DNA from: CAZCZR01 sp964503455
GTDB lineage: Bacteria > Bacillota > Clostridia > UBA1381
Assembly: GCA_964503455.1 (NCBI GenBank)
Contig: CAZCZR010000003.1
Span: 1-53,081 of the forward strand
Length of the DNA: 53,081 nt
Direction: 5' to 3'
Shown one piece after another: positions 1 through 8,180 of this stretch. Both the position numbers and the translations under genes were made by a program. The notes beneath the pieces are model-generated. The model was not told the DNA's origin, did not search any database, and saw only the letters and a program-made list of their open reading frames with translations. How positions within the stretch are numbered: the first letter of the stretch is position 1; the number at the start of each line of letters is the position of its first letter.

Positions 1-2
1 AT

Positions 3-28
3 AAAAAGAACCGCCCGTTTTGGGCGGC
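3..28 (-). terminator. Rho-independent terminator of the sugar ABC operon
   Basis: On the minus strand a CCGCCC/GGGCGG stem with a five-base A-rich loop is followed by TTCTTTTT. It lies about 20 bases past the stop of the solute-binding protein and should end the three-gene importer transcript. Confidence 0.85.
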
Positions 29-48
29 TCTTCGGATGATTTAATTAC

Positions 49-1659
49 TTATTTGCCTGCGCTTTGCTCCTCGTAAAGCTCTGCCTTCTCGTCAAGCACT
101 GCCTGATAGCCTGCCGCAAGGTAATCCTTGCACGCCGCTTCGTACTTAGCCTCAAATTCTTCGGGCTTGCAGTTAATCAGGTCAACCTGATACTCCTGCC
201 ACTTAGCCTTCAGGCTCTCGCCGTACTCCGTAAGCGATGAAACCGGCTTGTTAAAGATATAATCGCAGTAGCTCAGATCCTCATTCTCCTTGTATGTCTT
301 ATAAGCGTCCTCGATAAGGAACTCATAGCCTTCGGGAGCGTAGGTTCTTGCCTGTGCCTTAACGTTAAGCTCCTCGCTGCCGAGATCCTTGCCTTCCGTT
401 ACAAGACACCACATATCCTTGTTCGACGAATAGTTAAGTCTGTCCTCGCCGGCATAGTCGTCTACGATAACGGGGATGCCGTCTACCATGTTATAGGTCT
501 TGCCTTCGATACCGTTCTGCATTGTGAACAGATTGTCCTCCTGCGACAGCCACTCAAAGTACATCAAAACAGCTTCAGGATGCTTGCAGTTTACATTGAT
601 GCCTGACATCATGCCGAAGGGGTTATCCTTTCTTGAACCCTTCTTCTCGCCGTTGATAGTTCTGCCGGGGATCGACTCAACCTCCGCGTCGGGAACATTT
701 GCCTTAAGCATTCCTATAATGTCGGGGCTCTTTGTCAGGTAGCAGCCGTATACGCCCGCCTTGCCTGAAATAAACGCTTCCTTAGCCTTTGAGCCGTCAA
801 CGTCCAGATACCACTCCGGACTTACAAGACCGTCGTTGTACATCTTGTTGTCATACTCAAGCTGCTTTTTGGTCGGCTCCCATGTAAGCGAGCAAACAGC
901 TATATCCGAATAAAGCGCGTTGTCCCTTTCAGGCAGCGGCTGCTCTCTGAACATATAGTTGCCATAGTTCGCGTTTGCGAGTGTCTTTGTCGTTGCGATC
1001 GTACCCTCGCCGCCGAGCTGCATATCGCGGAACTTGAGAAGCATCTGATAATACTCTTCCTCTGTTGTCGGAACCTCCGAATAGCCCGCTTTCTCTACCC
1101 AGTCTTTTCTTATAAGATTTACCCACTTGAAGTCAAGAGGTCTTACAGCGCCGAGGAACATCTTCTTTCCGTCAAGGTAAGTATATTCGTCAAGCTCTTT
1201 TGTCTTTTCGTAATATGTGGGCGCATACTTCTTGATGAAGTCGTCGTTAAGCTCTATAAAAGCGTCCTGATCCGCGAAAGAAACAATCGAGGGATAGTCA
1301 TAGTTGAAGATGATATCCGGCTGATTCTCTTCCTTGCCGGCAAGCAGCTGATTAAACTTGGTAATTTCCTCCGTTCTCGGAATAGCTATGTATGTCATCT
1401 TAATATTGTGCTTGTCGCCGAAGTTTTCCTGCACATATTTTGTCCAGTAGTTATCCGTAACGCTGGGAAGTCCCGGAGTTCCTCTGTCGTATACGGGTAT
1501 CTTAAGCTCTATCTGTTCCTCGTATACGTAATCCTCTACATTTTCGCGCGACATGAGCTCATCCATGTCGGCAGAGCCGCTCTTTTTGCCGCACGCGGTT
1601 CCGAGCGAAGCGATCATAGCGGCAGCCAAAGAAAGGCACAAAAGCTTTTTTACTTTCAT
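49..1659 (-). CDS. Extracellular solute-binding lipoprotein of a carbohydrate ABC importer (LplA/YtcQ-like)
   Basis: This 536-residue protein should capture a sugar or oligosaccharide outside the cell and hand it to the two permeases encoded just upstream. The N-terminus has a Lys-rich n-region, a hydrophobic stretch at residues 6-20 and a lipobox-like LGTAC ending at Cys23, so it is probably a lipoprotein; the -3 position is Gly, so the lipobox is not ideal. The length (over 500 residues) and the Trp/Tyr-rich mature part fit the large LplA/YtcQ group of family-1 binding proteins, used for complex or oligomeric sugars, better than the 400-residue monosaccharide binders. No ATPase gene is present; such importers commonly share an MsmK-type ATPase encoded elsewhere. 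A small hairpin (1690-1704) lies between it and the upstream permease. The substrate cannot be read from sequence. Confidence 0.9.
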   Translation of the reverse strand: MKVKKLLCLSLAAAMIASLGTACGKKSGSADMDELMSRENVEDYVYEEQIELKIPVYDRGTPGLPSVTDNYWTKYVQENFGDKHNIKMTYIAIPRTEEITKFNQLLAGKEENQPDIIFNYDYPSIVSFADQDAFIELNDDFIKKYAPTYYEKTKELDEYTYLDGKKMFLGAVRPLDFKWVNLIRKDWVEKAGYSEVPTTEEEYYQMLLKFRDMQLGGEGTIATTKTLANANYGNYMFREQPLPERDNALYSDIAVCSLTWEPTKKQLEYDNKMYNDGLVSPEWYLDVDGSKAKEAFISGKAGVYGCYLTKSPDIIGMLKANVPDAEVESIPGRTINGEKKGSRKDNPFGMMSGINVNCKHPEAVLMYFEWLSQEDNLFTMQNGIEGKTYNMVDGIPVIVDDYAGEDRLNYSSNKDMWCLVTEGKDLGSEELNVKAQARTYAPEGYEFLIEDAYKTYKENEDLSYCDYIFNKPVSSLTEYGESLKAKWQEYQVDLINCKPEEFEAKYEAACKDYLAAGYQAVLDEKAELYEEQSAGK

Positions 1660-1737
1660 TTTTCATTCTCTCCTTTTTAATATTTTTCACATCCTTGAAG
1701 GATGATAGGTGACATTTTTATCACGCCTGTTTTTTTA

Positions 1738-2628
1738 TCAGCCCTTTACCGCGCCGATCATAACGCCCGTTACAAAGTACTTCTGTACGAACGGGTAGAT
1801 TATGATAATGGGTATCGTCGCGAACATGATAGTCGCCGACTTAACAACCTCGGCTGCCTGCAGCTCGCCGCCGCCCGATTCCTGCGCCAGAGAACCCGAC
1901 TCGCCTGCGGCGTTTACAAGATTGTAAAGCTTTAGCTGAAGCGGCTTGAGGTTATCCGACTGTATATAGTAAAGAGCGTCCTGGAACGAGTTCCAGCGTC
2001 CAACCGCGAAGAACAGCGCCAGAGTAGCAAGCACCGACTTTGACAGCGGCAGCACTACCTGAACAAGCGTCCTGAAATCATCGCAGCCGTCAAGCTCCGC
2101 CGCCTCTATAAGGCTGTCGGGGATTGAGTTTTGCATAAAGGTCTTTAGTATGATCATGTTATACGCCGAGAATATCAGCGGAAGCACAAGACAAGCCGCC
2201 GTATCCAGAAGGTTCAGGTTATCTATCAGCAAGTATTCCGGAATAATACCCGCCGAAAAATACATCGTTATAAGGAAGATAACGCCTATAACGCCTCTGC
2301 CCTTTACCTTGCCGCGCGCAAGAGGATACGCAGCGCATATGGTGACGATCATGCCCGCGACCGTAAATACAATGGTCAGAACAGCCGTATACCACAGCGA
2401 ATGCATCATAGAGCTGTCGCCCATAACAGTCTTGTATGCGGCAACCGTGATGCCCTTCGGGATAAGGAATACTGTGTTTGCGTATACCGCCGCGTCGCTG
2501 CTTATTGACATAGCCGCAACGTGCAGAAACGGTACAATACAAATGATTGTCAGCAAGCCTATAAAAGCGTATATAAGCACGTCCGCTACAATATCGGCGG
2601 GACTCTTTTTTATTTTATTCTTAGCCAT
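1738..2628 (-). CDS. Carbohydrate ABC transporter permease (LplC/YtcP-like)
   Basis: Inner-membrane permease of 296 residues, belonging to the MalG-like branch of binding-protein-dependent permeases. It has six hydrophobic segments, and the EAA loop that contacts the ATPase is visible as EAAELDGCDD at about residues 177-186. It ends with the KYFVTGVMIGAVKG-type tail typical of LplC/YtcP proteins. I placed the start at the ATG at 2628 rather than the TTG two codons upstream, because a GGAGG lies about 10 bases before this ATG. It follows the first permease closely (15 bases) and precedes the binding protein, giving the standard permease-permease-binding protein order. Confidence 0.92.
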   Translation of the reverse strand: MAKNKIKKSPADIVADVLIYAFIGLLTIICIVPFLHVAAMSISSDAAVYANTVFLIPKGITVAAYKTVMGDSSMMHSLWYTAVLTIVFTVAGMIVTICAAYPLARGKVKGRGVIGVIFLITMYFSAGIIPEYLLIDNLNLLDTAACLVLPLIFSAYNMIILKTFMQNSIPDSLIEAAELDGCDDFRTLVQVVLPLSKSVLATLALFFAVGRWNSFQDALYYIQSDNLKPLQLKLYNLVNAAGESGSLAQESGGGELQAAEVVKSATIMFATIPIIIIYPFVQKYFVTGVMIGAVKG

Positions 2629-2643
2629 TTTCAACCTGCCTCC

Positions 2644-3591
2644 TTACACAATTCCGCCTTCGCCAAGGAACTTAGCGAAGCGATCGGACGCCAGCACCAG
2701 TATAACGCCGACAAGCGACTGGAACAGACCGACTGCCGTTGCTATATTATACTTGTTCTGCTGCAGACCTACACGGTAAACATAGATAGCGATAACATCC
2801 GAGAAATCCGTTACCATCGGGTTTGACAGGGTGTACGGTCTGTCGAACGCGCTGCCCATGATACGTCCGAGACTCATTATAAGCATTGTAACTATGGTAG
2901 GCTTAAGACAGGGAAGCGTAATGCTCCAGATCTTTCTCCATCTGCCGGCTCCGTCAACCGTGGCAGCCTCATAAAGCTCCGCGTCAATACCGGTTATAGC
3001 CGCAAGGTAGATAATGGTTCCCCATCCCATGCCCTGCCATACTCCGATAAGAACGTAGGAAGCCGCCCAGTGCCACTTCTCTGTGAGGAAGGGAATAGCC
3101 TCGCCGCCCATACGGGTTATAAGCACGTTTATGTATCCCGACGAAGGAGCAAACAGCTGATATGCAAGACCCGAAATGATAACCCAAGACAAAAAGTGCG
3201 GAAGATACAGGATTGTCTGGGTTGTCTTTTTATACCATTTGCACTTGATCTCGTTCAGGAAGATCGCAAGTATGATAGGCGCCGGAAAACCGAGCAAAAG
3301 ATCAAAGCCGTTAAGAACCAATGTGTTTCGCAGCGCTTTATAGAAGTCCTTTGATGTAAATACCTGCTTGAACACGTCCAGTCCTATAAATTCCGAACCG
3401 GCAAAGCCTTTTATCGGCTTGTAATCCAAAAACGCAATTGAAAGTCCCAGCATCGGCAGGAACTTGAATATGATTACCAGTATGAGCGGAATAGCAAGCA
3501 TAACATACATCTGCCAGTCACGCTTTAAGTAGTAACCGACTCCCTTTTTCTTGACCGCGACCGCCGGGACAGCGGTCTTTTGTGTTTTCAT
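2644..3591 (-). CDS. Carbohydrate ABC transporter permease (LplB/YtcP partner)
   Basis: First gene of the importer operon, 315 residues, MalF-like branch. A basic cytoplasmic N-terminus (about 25 residues) precedes six transmembrane segments. The EAA-loop motif appears as YEAATVDGAGRWRKIW around residue 208, and the C-terminus ends in ASDRFAKFLGEGGIV, characteristic of LplB-type permeases. The ATG at 3591 has a GAGAGGGAT ribosome binding site. It should form the heterodimeric channel with the product of the next gene. A promoter with TTGATT and TATAAT lies about 70 bases upstream. Confidence 0.92.
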   Translation of the reverse strand: MKTQKTAVPAVAVKKKGVGYYLKRDWQMYVMLAIPLILVIIFKFLPMLGLSIAFLDYKPIKGFAGSEFIGLDVFKQVFTSKDFYKALRNTLVLNGFDLLLGFPAPIILAIFLNEIKCKWYKKTTQTILYLPHFLSWVIISGLAYQLFAPSSGYINVLITRMGGEAIPFLTEKWHWAASYVLIGVWQGMGWGTIIYLAAITGIDAELYEAATVDGAGRWRKIWSITLPCLKPTIVTMLIMSLGRIMGSAFDRPYTLSNPMVTDFSDVIAIYVYRVGLQQNKYNIATAVGLFQSLVGVILVLASDRFAKFLGEGGIV

Positions 3592-3657
3592 AAGGATCCC
3601 TCTCTTCCCCTTGCCGCTTTTTCACCGCAGCATAGTATATTTTTTAATGATACTTTA

Positions 3658-3686
3658 ATTATAGCATAGACATATTAAAAAATCAA
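3658..3686 (-). promoter_or_regulatory. Sigma-A-type promoter for the sugar ABC operon
   Basis: On the minus strand TTGATT (3686-3681) and TATAAT (3663-3658) are separated by 17 bases. The region around it is very A/T rich and carries the near-inverted words TATAGCAT and ATGCTATA, which might bind a regulator. Confidence 0.7.
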
Positions 3687-3754
3687 CAATTTTTTGAATT
3701 TTTTTTGAATTTTTTTGTATGCTATATTCAAATGTAATTTGCGGGTGATTTTGT

Positions 3755-4039
3755 TCAGCGGGGACCGTACATATAAGCGCGTCTGCGGCTGTATTTTTCC
3801 TTTGTGGCGTTGCCGCCGCGTATGTGTCTTTCCGCCTTGTTTATCTCCAGCACCGAATGTACCTCCTTGTACAATGCCGGACTGATGCTTTTCAGCCGCT
3901 CGGACACGTCCTTATGCACCGTCGATTTGCTGACGCCGAACCTCTTTGCCGCCGCGCGGACCGTGGCGCGGTTATTTACTATGTACTCGCCCAGCTCCAC
4001 CGCTCTTTGCTCTATATACTCCGACGACCTTTTATTCAT
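3755..4039 (-). CDS. spoIIID: Sporulation transcriptional regulator SpoIIID
   Basis: A 94-residue DNA-binding protein that in Bacillus and Clostridium acts in the mother cell between SigE and SigK, activating and repressing many sporulation genes. The first 50 residues are the diagnostic part: YIEQRAVELGEYIV, then a helix-turn-helix reading TVRAAAKRFGVSKSTVHKDV. The basic C-terminal helix ends in RRRAYMYGPR. Length matches the family. The ATG at 4039 has AAGGGGTG upstream. Its presence is strong evidence that the organism makes endospores. It stands alone on the minus strand, divergent from the yihY operon. Confidence 0.95.
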   Translation of the reverse strand: MNKRSSEYIEQRAVELGEYIVNNRATVRAAAKRFGVSKSTVHKDVSERLKSISPALYKEVHSVLEINKAERHIRGGNATKEKYSRRRAYMYGPR

Positions 4040-4186
4040 ACATACACACCCCTTGATTATCAGATAACTATATTTATGCGCTCCGCGCCGCGTTTAGTCC
4101 GTCGCCGAGGAAGTTTGCCGCGCGTAAAAAATATCAACAAAAATTCCCGCGCTGTTTTGTGAATTTTGCGAAATCTGAAAAAAGTA

Positions 4187-4215
4187 TTTACTTTTGGGCG
4201 ATAATATTGTATAAT
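4187..4215 (+). promoter_or_regulatory. Promoter of the yihY-to-S26 peptidase operon
   Basis: TTTACT (4187-4192), a 17-base spacer and a perfect TATAAT (4210-4215) lie about 60 bases before the chosen yihY start. All five following genes overlap or are closely spaced, so this is the only obvious promoter for the whole operon. Confidence 0.7.
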
Positions 4216-4275
4216 GTATTTGAGTTGTTCTTATCCCACACAATATCTGAACAGCCGAAAGGATGCCCGCCGGTT

Positions 4276-5145
4276 ATGAAAAGACGTTTAGCCCGCCTTT
4301 GGAACGGTATTAAAATACTGATAGTCACCTGCATGGAGGACAATGTGTCTTTATACGCTGCGCAGGCGTCATTTTTTCTGATTATTTCATCCATACCGTT
4401 TCTGATGTTCATACTGTCCATTGTACGGTATATTTTCCCGCTGAACGTCGGCGAGATGATAGATTTTTTGTCGTCCGTATTTCCGAAGGATCTGGCGGGA
4501 CTGTTCACCACGCTGATATATGAGATCTACCCGAAAAGCGCCTCGGCGCCGCTTATGTCGGTAACGGCTCTGACGGCGTTTTGGTCCTCGTCGCGCGGAC
4601 TTATGGCTCTGCGCACCGGACTTAACGGCATATCGGTCACCTCCGAGGACGGAAACTATGTGACAAACCGTCTGTCGGCGCTTTTGTATACGGCGGCGCT
4701 TATGGTCCTGATACTCGCTACGCTTATCCTGTTCGCTTTCGGAAACGCTGTGCTTGGATTTGCCCGCAATCATGAGGCAAAGACGTTTGTGATGATATTT
4801 TCCGCCATAATGCAGAACAGACTTTTGACGGTGGGATTGCTTCTTGCGGGATATTTTGTGCTTATATACAGCCTCTTTCCCCGCACCAAGTCGCAGTTCA
4901 GAGCAAATCTGCCCGGGGCGTTTTTCTCGGCGGCGGGATGGATATTGTTTTCCTACGCCTACGGATATTATATAGATAATTTTTCTTCATATTCATACGT
5001 ATACGGAAGCCTGACGGCGGTGGTGCTGCTCATGCTGTGGGTGTACTTCTGTATGAATATACTGCTTATAGGCGCGGAGATAAACGAGCTTGCGGCAAAA
5101 CGCCATAAAAATAAAAACGCTTCTGAGGAGGGCAAACGCAAATGA
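4276..5145 (+). CDS. yihY: YihY/BrkB-family integral membrane protein
   Basis: A 289-residue membrane protein of the YihY/UPF0761 family (once mislabelled ribonuclease BN), with about six transmembrane helices. Visible family signatures are the N-terminal SLYAAQASFFLIISSIPF segment, SVTALTAFWSSSRGL in the middle, and the C-terminal GSLTAVVLLMLWVYFC followed by LLIGAEIN. The ATG at 4276 is preferred to the ATG at 4159 because GAAAGGA sits upstream and the extra 39 residues would not fit the family. Its molecular role is not established. Its stop overlaps the start of the next gene (ATGA), so it is translationally coupled to a cluster of unusual genes. Confidence 0.9.
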   Translation: MKRRLARLWNGIKILIVTCMEDNVSLYAAQASFFLIISSIPFLMFILSIVRYIFPLNVGEMIDFLSSVFPKDLAGLFTTLIYEIYPKSASAPLMSVTALTAFWSSSRGLMALRTGLNGISVTSEDGNYVTNRLSALLYTAALMVLILATLILFAFGNAVLGFARNHEAKTFVMIFSAIMQNRLLTVGLLLAGYFVLIYSLFPRTKSQFRANLPGAFFSAAGWILFSYAYGYYIDNFSSYSYVYGSLTAVVLLMLWVYFCMNILLIGAEINELAAKRHKNKNASEEGKRK

Positions 5146-5865
5146 AAACCAAAAACCGTTTTTTCGATATAGACACGATAGTTTACGACAGCGAAGGACT
5201 TATAAAAGCCATAAACGAGGGTTTTAAAAACATAGGTCTGTGCGACAATGTATTTCACATTCCGTCAGACTGTTCGGGCATAAATTTCAGCGGCGTAGGC
5301 AACGCGTCAGCGATTGTATATACAAACGGTCTTGATTCGCCCAACAGCTTCTCCGCCATAGACGTAAAGCGCGTCATAATAGGCGCTCCCAACGCAAGCG
5401 AGAGAGATATTGCCGAAGGGCGGTACGTGGATGATATTTTCCGCAGCTCTTTCGGGTCGGGTTCTTACTTAAAAAGGCTTACAAGCGGTTCGGGATCCCG
5501 CGTCAGAGGCTCCGGCANNNNNNNNNNNNNNNNNNNNNNNNNNNNNNNNNNNNNNNNNNNNNNNNNNNNNNNNNNNNNNNNNNNNNNNNNNNNNNNNNNN
5601 NNNNNNNNNNNNNNNNNGAGGCTCCGGCAGAGGGAACAATAACAATAATAACAACAACGGCGGCTCCGGCGCAAGGGGTTCCGGCTCCTACACGCTGTCC
5701 CGCTCCGGCGCATACATAAGGCTCGGCTCATCGTATTCCGGCTCCTTCCGAAGCTCCGGCAGAGTATTTACGGCAAAGCCGCACACAGGCCCGTGGGGCA
5801 GACTTCTTGACGAGTTGTTCGGTCCGGAAATGCAGCCCGGCGGCTACGGGCTGGAGCTTATATGA
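5142..5865 (+). CDS. Gly/Ser/Arg-rich low-complexity protein of unknown function (interrupted by an assembly gap)
   Basis: I do not recognise this protein. Residues 1-110 form a normal soluble region (DIDTIVYDSEGLIKAINEGF; a Cys pair in LCDN and SDCSG). After that come repeated Ser-Gly steps with Arg, Tyr and Asn: GSGSRVRGSG, GRGNNNNNNGGSG, SRSGAYIRLGSSYSGS. It closes with a more ordered PWGRLLDELFGPEM segment. The 100-N run at 5518-5617 breaks the frame: the left part is read in one frame and the right part in another. Removing the gap together with one copy of the 12-bp flank (112 bases in all) restores one frame of about 203 residues, ending at TGA 5863-5865. It overlaps yihY by ATGA and the next gene by ATGA. 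No signal peptide is visible. It could be a substrate of the glycosyltransferase encoded next to it, but that is inference. Confidence 0.75.
5518..5617. other. Assembly gap (100 N) inside the Gly/Ser-rich gene
   Basis: A run of exactly 100 N with the same 12 bases (GAGGCTCCGGCA) ending at 5517 and starting at 5618. A fixed N count plus duplicated flanks points to an automatic scaffold join across a coding repeat. The true length is unknown. Confidence 0.95.
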
Positions 5866-6722
5866 AAGCGTTTCATTCCCTCTGGACAAAGCCGTACATA
5901 AAAAGAAACGGCGCTTCCTCCTATGCCTGCGAGGATTTTGAGCTTATAACAGCGGCGCTTTCGGCGCTTGAATGGAGGAAGCACAACGGCGGCATATCGC
6001 TTGTGACCGATTCCGAAGGGGCGGATTATGTACGCGCTCTCGGCGCGGACGCGCTGTATGACGATATTTCGACAGCGCTTGACGCTATCCCCGAAAGCGT
6101 AGACCCCGATGTGTACTGGGCGGGCGGAAAGCTTTACGCGCTCAGGACTCAAACCGCGCCGATAGTTATGCTCGACACGGATTTTATCGTGTGGGAGCAT
6201 ATTGATTTTGACGCGATACACTGTCCCGCGGCGGTCATACATAAAGAGGATATGTACGAGGATATTTATCCTCCCGTTTCCTCCTTTAAAACGGAGAGCG
6301 GCTATAAGCTGCCGGTGAGCGACGAGAACGCGCTGCCGTCAAATACGGCGTTTACATATATAGCGGACAAAGATTTTCTGCATTTTTACACAGACACAGC
6401 CATAGAATTTATGGAGCGAACGCCTCTGGCGGATCACTATCTGACATACATGGTGTTCGCCGAGCAGAGGCTGATCTCGATGTGCGCGTCCGAAAAGGGG
6501 TTTGAGATTCCCGCGTTCGGCGAGCTTGACAGCCTGTTTTCCAACGCGGAGCTTTTTACTCATATATGGGGCTTCAAGGAGGAGCTCAGGCGCAATACAA
6601 TGCTTCGCGCCTCCTTTATAAGCGCGTGTCTGAGACGTATAAAAGAGGATTTTCCGGACTTTTACAAAACCGGATTTATTAAAAGCATATCCGAAAATAA
6701 TTTATTTGAGGTGATTTTATAA
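5862..6722 (+). CDS. DUF6734-like putative glycosyltransferase (GT-A-type fold)
   Basis: A 286-residue protein that resembles the DUF6734 group: an N-terminal FHSLWTKPYIKRN, a middle GGISLVTDSEGADYVRALG, then YWAGGKLYALRTQ leading to IVMLDTDFIVW. The DTD in that last motif sits where GT-A glycosyltransferases place the metal-binding DXD. No signal peptide or membrane helix is seen, so it should act in the cytoplasm. It starts inside the stop of the Gly/Ser-rich gene (ATGA) and ends in TAATG with the flavoprotein gene. The coupling suggests it modifies, or acts together with, the Ser-rich protein. Donor and acceptor are unknown; the glycosyltransferase call rests on the family resemblance and the DXD, not on a proven activity. 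Confidence 0.65.
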   Translation: MKAFHSLWTKPYIKRNGASSYACEDFELITAALSALEWRKHNGGISLVTDSEGADYVRALGADALYDDISTALDAIPESVDPDVYWAGGKLYALRTQTAPIVMLDTDFIVWEHIDFDAIHCPAAVIHKEDMYEDIYPPVSSFKTESGYKLPVSDENALPSNTAFTYIADKDFLHFYTDTAIEFMERTPLADHYLTYMVFAEQRLISMCASEKGFEIPAFGELDSLFSNAELFTHIWGFKEELRRNTMLRASFISACLRRIKEDFPDFYKTGFIKSISENNLFEVIL

Positions 6723-7345
6723 TGAAAGTACTTTTGTTTAACGGCAGTCCGCACAAAAACGGCTGCACTTATACCGCGCTTTCGGAAGCGGCGGCAGCTC
6801 TTGAAAAAAACGGCATTGAAACCGAGATAATGCACATAGGCTCCAATATCATGCACGGGTGCATAGCCTGCGGCAAATGCGCGGGCGGGAATCCCTGCGT
6901 ATTCGGCGATGACTGCGTGAATGAAGCGCTTGGGAAGATCGGCGCGGCTGACGGATATATTTTCGGCTCGCCTGTATATTACGCATCTCCCAACGGCGCG
7001 ATACTGTCCTTTATGGACAGACTTTTCTATGCCGGAAGCTCCGAGCTTTCATTCAAGCCCGCTGCCTGCGTAGCCTCGGCAAGACGCGCCGGCACCACCG
7101 CCACGCTTGACACGATGAACAAATACTTCGGCATATCAAAAATGATAACCGTCGGCTCCAATTACTGGAACATTGTTCACGGCAACACGCCGGAGGAGGT
7201 GCGCCGCGACGAGGAGGGTATGCAGACCATGCGCGTTCTGGGCGAGAATATGGCATGGATTCTGAAGCTTATTGACAACGGCAGGAAAAACGGCATTGAG
7301 CCGCCTGTCACGGAAGGAAAGATAAAAACCAACTTTATAAGATAA
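6722..7345 (+). CDS. Flavodoxin-fold NAD(P)H-dependent oxidoreductase (iron-sulfur flavoprotein-like)
   Basis: A 207-residue protein of the NADPH-dependent FMN reductase/flavodoxin-like superfamily. FMN phosphate binding is shown by LLFNGSPHKNGCTYTAL at the N-terminus, and the GSPVYYASPNGAILSFMDR loop is the second FMN contact. A Cys cluster GCIACGKC followed by NPCVFGDDC (residues 46-65) is like that of iron-sulfur flavoproteins and related reductases, but whether it binds a cluster is uncertain. It starts in the stop of the preceding gene (TAATG) and is followed 14 bases later by the PqqD-like gene. In this operon it could supply electrons or reduce or oxidise a modified product. Confidence 0.85.
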   Translation: MKVLLFNGSPHKNGCTYTALSEAAAALEKNGIETEIMHIGSNIMHGCIACGKCAGGNPCVFGDDCVNEALGKIGAADGYIFGSPVYYASPNGAILSFMDRLFYAGSSELSFKPAACVASARRAGTTATLDTMNKYFGISKMITVGSNYWNIVHGNTPEEVRRDEEGMQTMRVLGENMAWILKLIDNGRKNGIEPPVTEGKIKTNFIR

Positions 7346-7359
7346 AAGGGGGCAGTGAA

Positions 7360-7623
7360 ATGAAGATAAAAAAGGGATTCGCCCTGCGTAAAGTGGGCAA
7401 TCAGTATATAGCGGTGGCTGCGGGGAGCGAGCTGGTCAATTTTGACGCTATGATCTCCACCAATGAAACGGGCGCGTTTTTATGGAATATTTTCGCCGAA
7501 GGGGCGGACGAAGCTCAAGCGGTGTCGGCAATGACGGCGGAATATGATATAGACGAGGCTCAGGCGGCAGCCGATGTGCGCGAGTTCATGAAAAAGCTTT
7601 CTGACGCGGGAGTATGCGAGTAA
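7360..7623 (+). CDS. PqqD-like peptide-binding (RRE-type) protein
   Basis: An 87-residue protein of the PqqD family, whose fold is the RiPP recognition element that binds leader peptides in many peptide-modification pathways. Family features are the early FALRKVGNQYIAVA strands, the central NETGAFLWNIFAEG helix, and a C-terminal EAQAAADVREFMKKLSDAGV helix. The ribosome binding site is AAGGGGGC before the ATG. No radical SAM enzyme, the usual PqqD partner, is in this window. PqqD-like proteins next to S24/S26-type peptidases are common in Clostridia, generally without a known function. Its stop overlaps the start of the peptidase gene. Confidence 0.85.
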   Translation: MKIKKGFALRKVGNQYIAVAAGSELVNFDAMISTNETGAFLWNIFAEGADEAQAVSAMTAEYDIDEAQAAADVREFMKKLSDAGVCE

Positions 7624-8087
7624 TGCCCGAATATGCGTCCGTGGCGCAGCTTGCGCCGATTATTGAAGAAACAGTAAACTCCGGCGGCAAGGCGCGGCTT
7701 ACGGTGTCGGGGTACAGTATGTACCCGCTCTTGAGAAACCGTATCGACGGCGTTCTGCTTGAGGCGGTGCGCACTCCGAAAAAAGGAGATATTATCTTTT
7801 ACCGCCGTCCCGACGGGAACTATGTTCTGCACCGCATCATAGGCATGAAGGACGGCGCTTATGTGCTGTGCGGAGATAATCAGACCGAGCCGGAGCCGGG
7901 TGTTCTGCCCGAAGCCGTAATAGCGAAGGTATCGGCGGTATACCGAAACGGAAAGGAAATACCTCTGACGCGGCTGTGGTACAGAATATACAAAGCTCTC
8001 TGGACCGCTCCGCTCACACTCCGCCCCGCGATGGCATCGGTGATAAAAGCCGTGTCACGGATAAGACATATAGCTACGGCACGGTAG
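7623..8087 (+). CDS. S24/S26-family peptidase (signal-peptidase-like, Ser/His type)
   Basis: A 154-residue protein with the LexA/signal-peptidase fold. The nucleophile is Ser32 in GYSMYPLL, and the second catalytic block is GDIIFYRRPDGNYVLHRIIG, where His70 takes the place of the Lys of ordinary type I signal peptidases. That is the SipW/ER-type arrangement. The GDNQTEPEPGVL box is the conserved GDN region. There is no clear N-terminal membrane anchor; a weakly hydrophobic amphipathic C-terminus is present. I chose the ATG at 7623 (TAATG overlap with pqqD), though the ATG at 7614 is possible. It is the last gene of the operon and a plausible processing protease for whatever the operon makes. 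Confidence 0.85.
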   Translation: MPEYASVAQLAPIIEETVNSGGKARLTVSGYSMYPLLRNRIDGVLLEAVRTPKKGDIIFYRRPDGNYVLHRIIGMKDGAYVLCGDNQTEPEPGVLPEAVIAKVSAVYRNGKEIPLTRLWYRIYKALWTAPLTLRPAMASVIKAVSRIRHIATAR

Positions 8088-8091
8088 GGGC

Positions 8092-8118
8092 AACCGCGTT
8101 CACCCGCGGTTTTTCCGC
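8092..8118 (+). terminator. Terminator of the yihY-to-S26 operon
   Basis: ACCGCG (8093-8098) pairs with CGCGGT (8105-8110) around a six-base loop and is followed by TTTTCC. The T-run is short, so termination may be incomplete. Confidence 0.6.
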
Positions 8119-8150
8119 AAAACATAACTGTGCCTGCTGAATAACGGTAA

Positions 8151-8180
8151 ACAGAAAAACGGGGCGGATGATATCCGCCC
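8151..8180 (-). terminator. Terminator of pdxST
   Basis: Read on the minus strand, GGGCGGA/TCCGCCC with a five-base loop is followed by CGTTTTTCTG. It begins directly at the pdxT stop codon. Confidence 0.85.

Noticed and set aside
5465..5731. Antisense frames across the gap at 5518-5617.
   Set aside because: They exist only because N bases create no stops.
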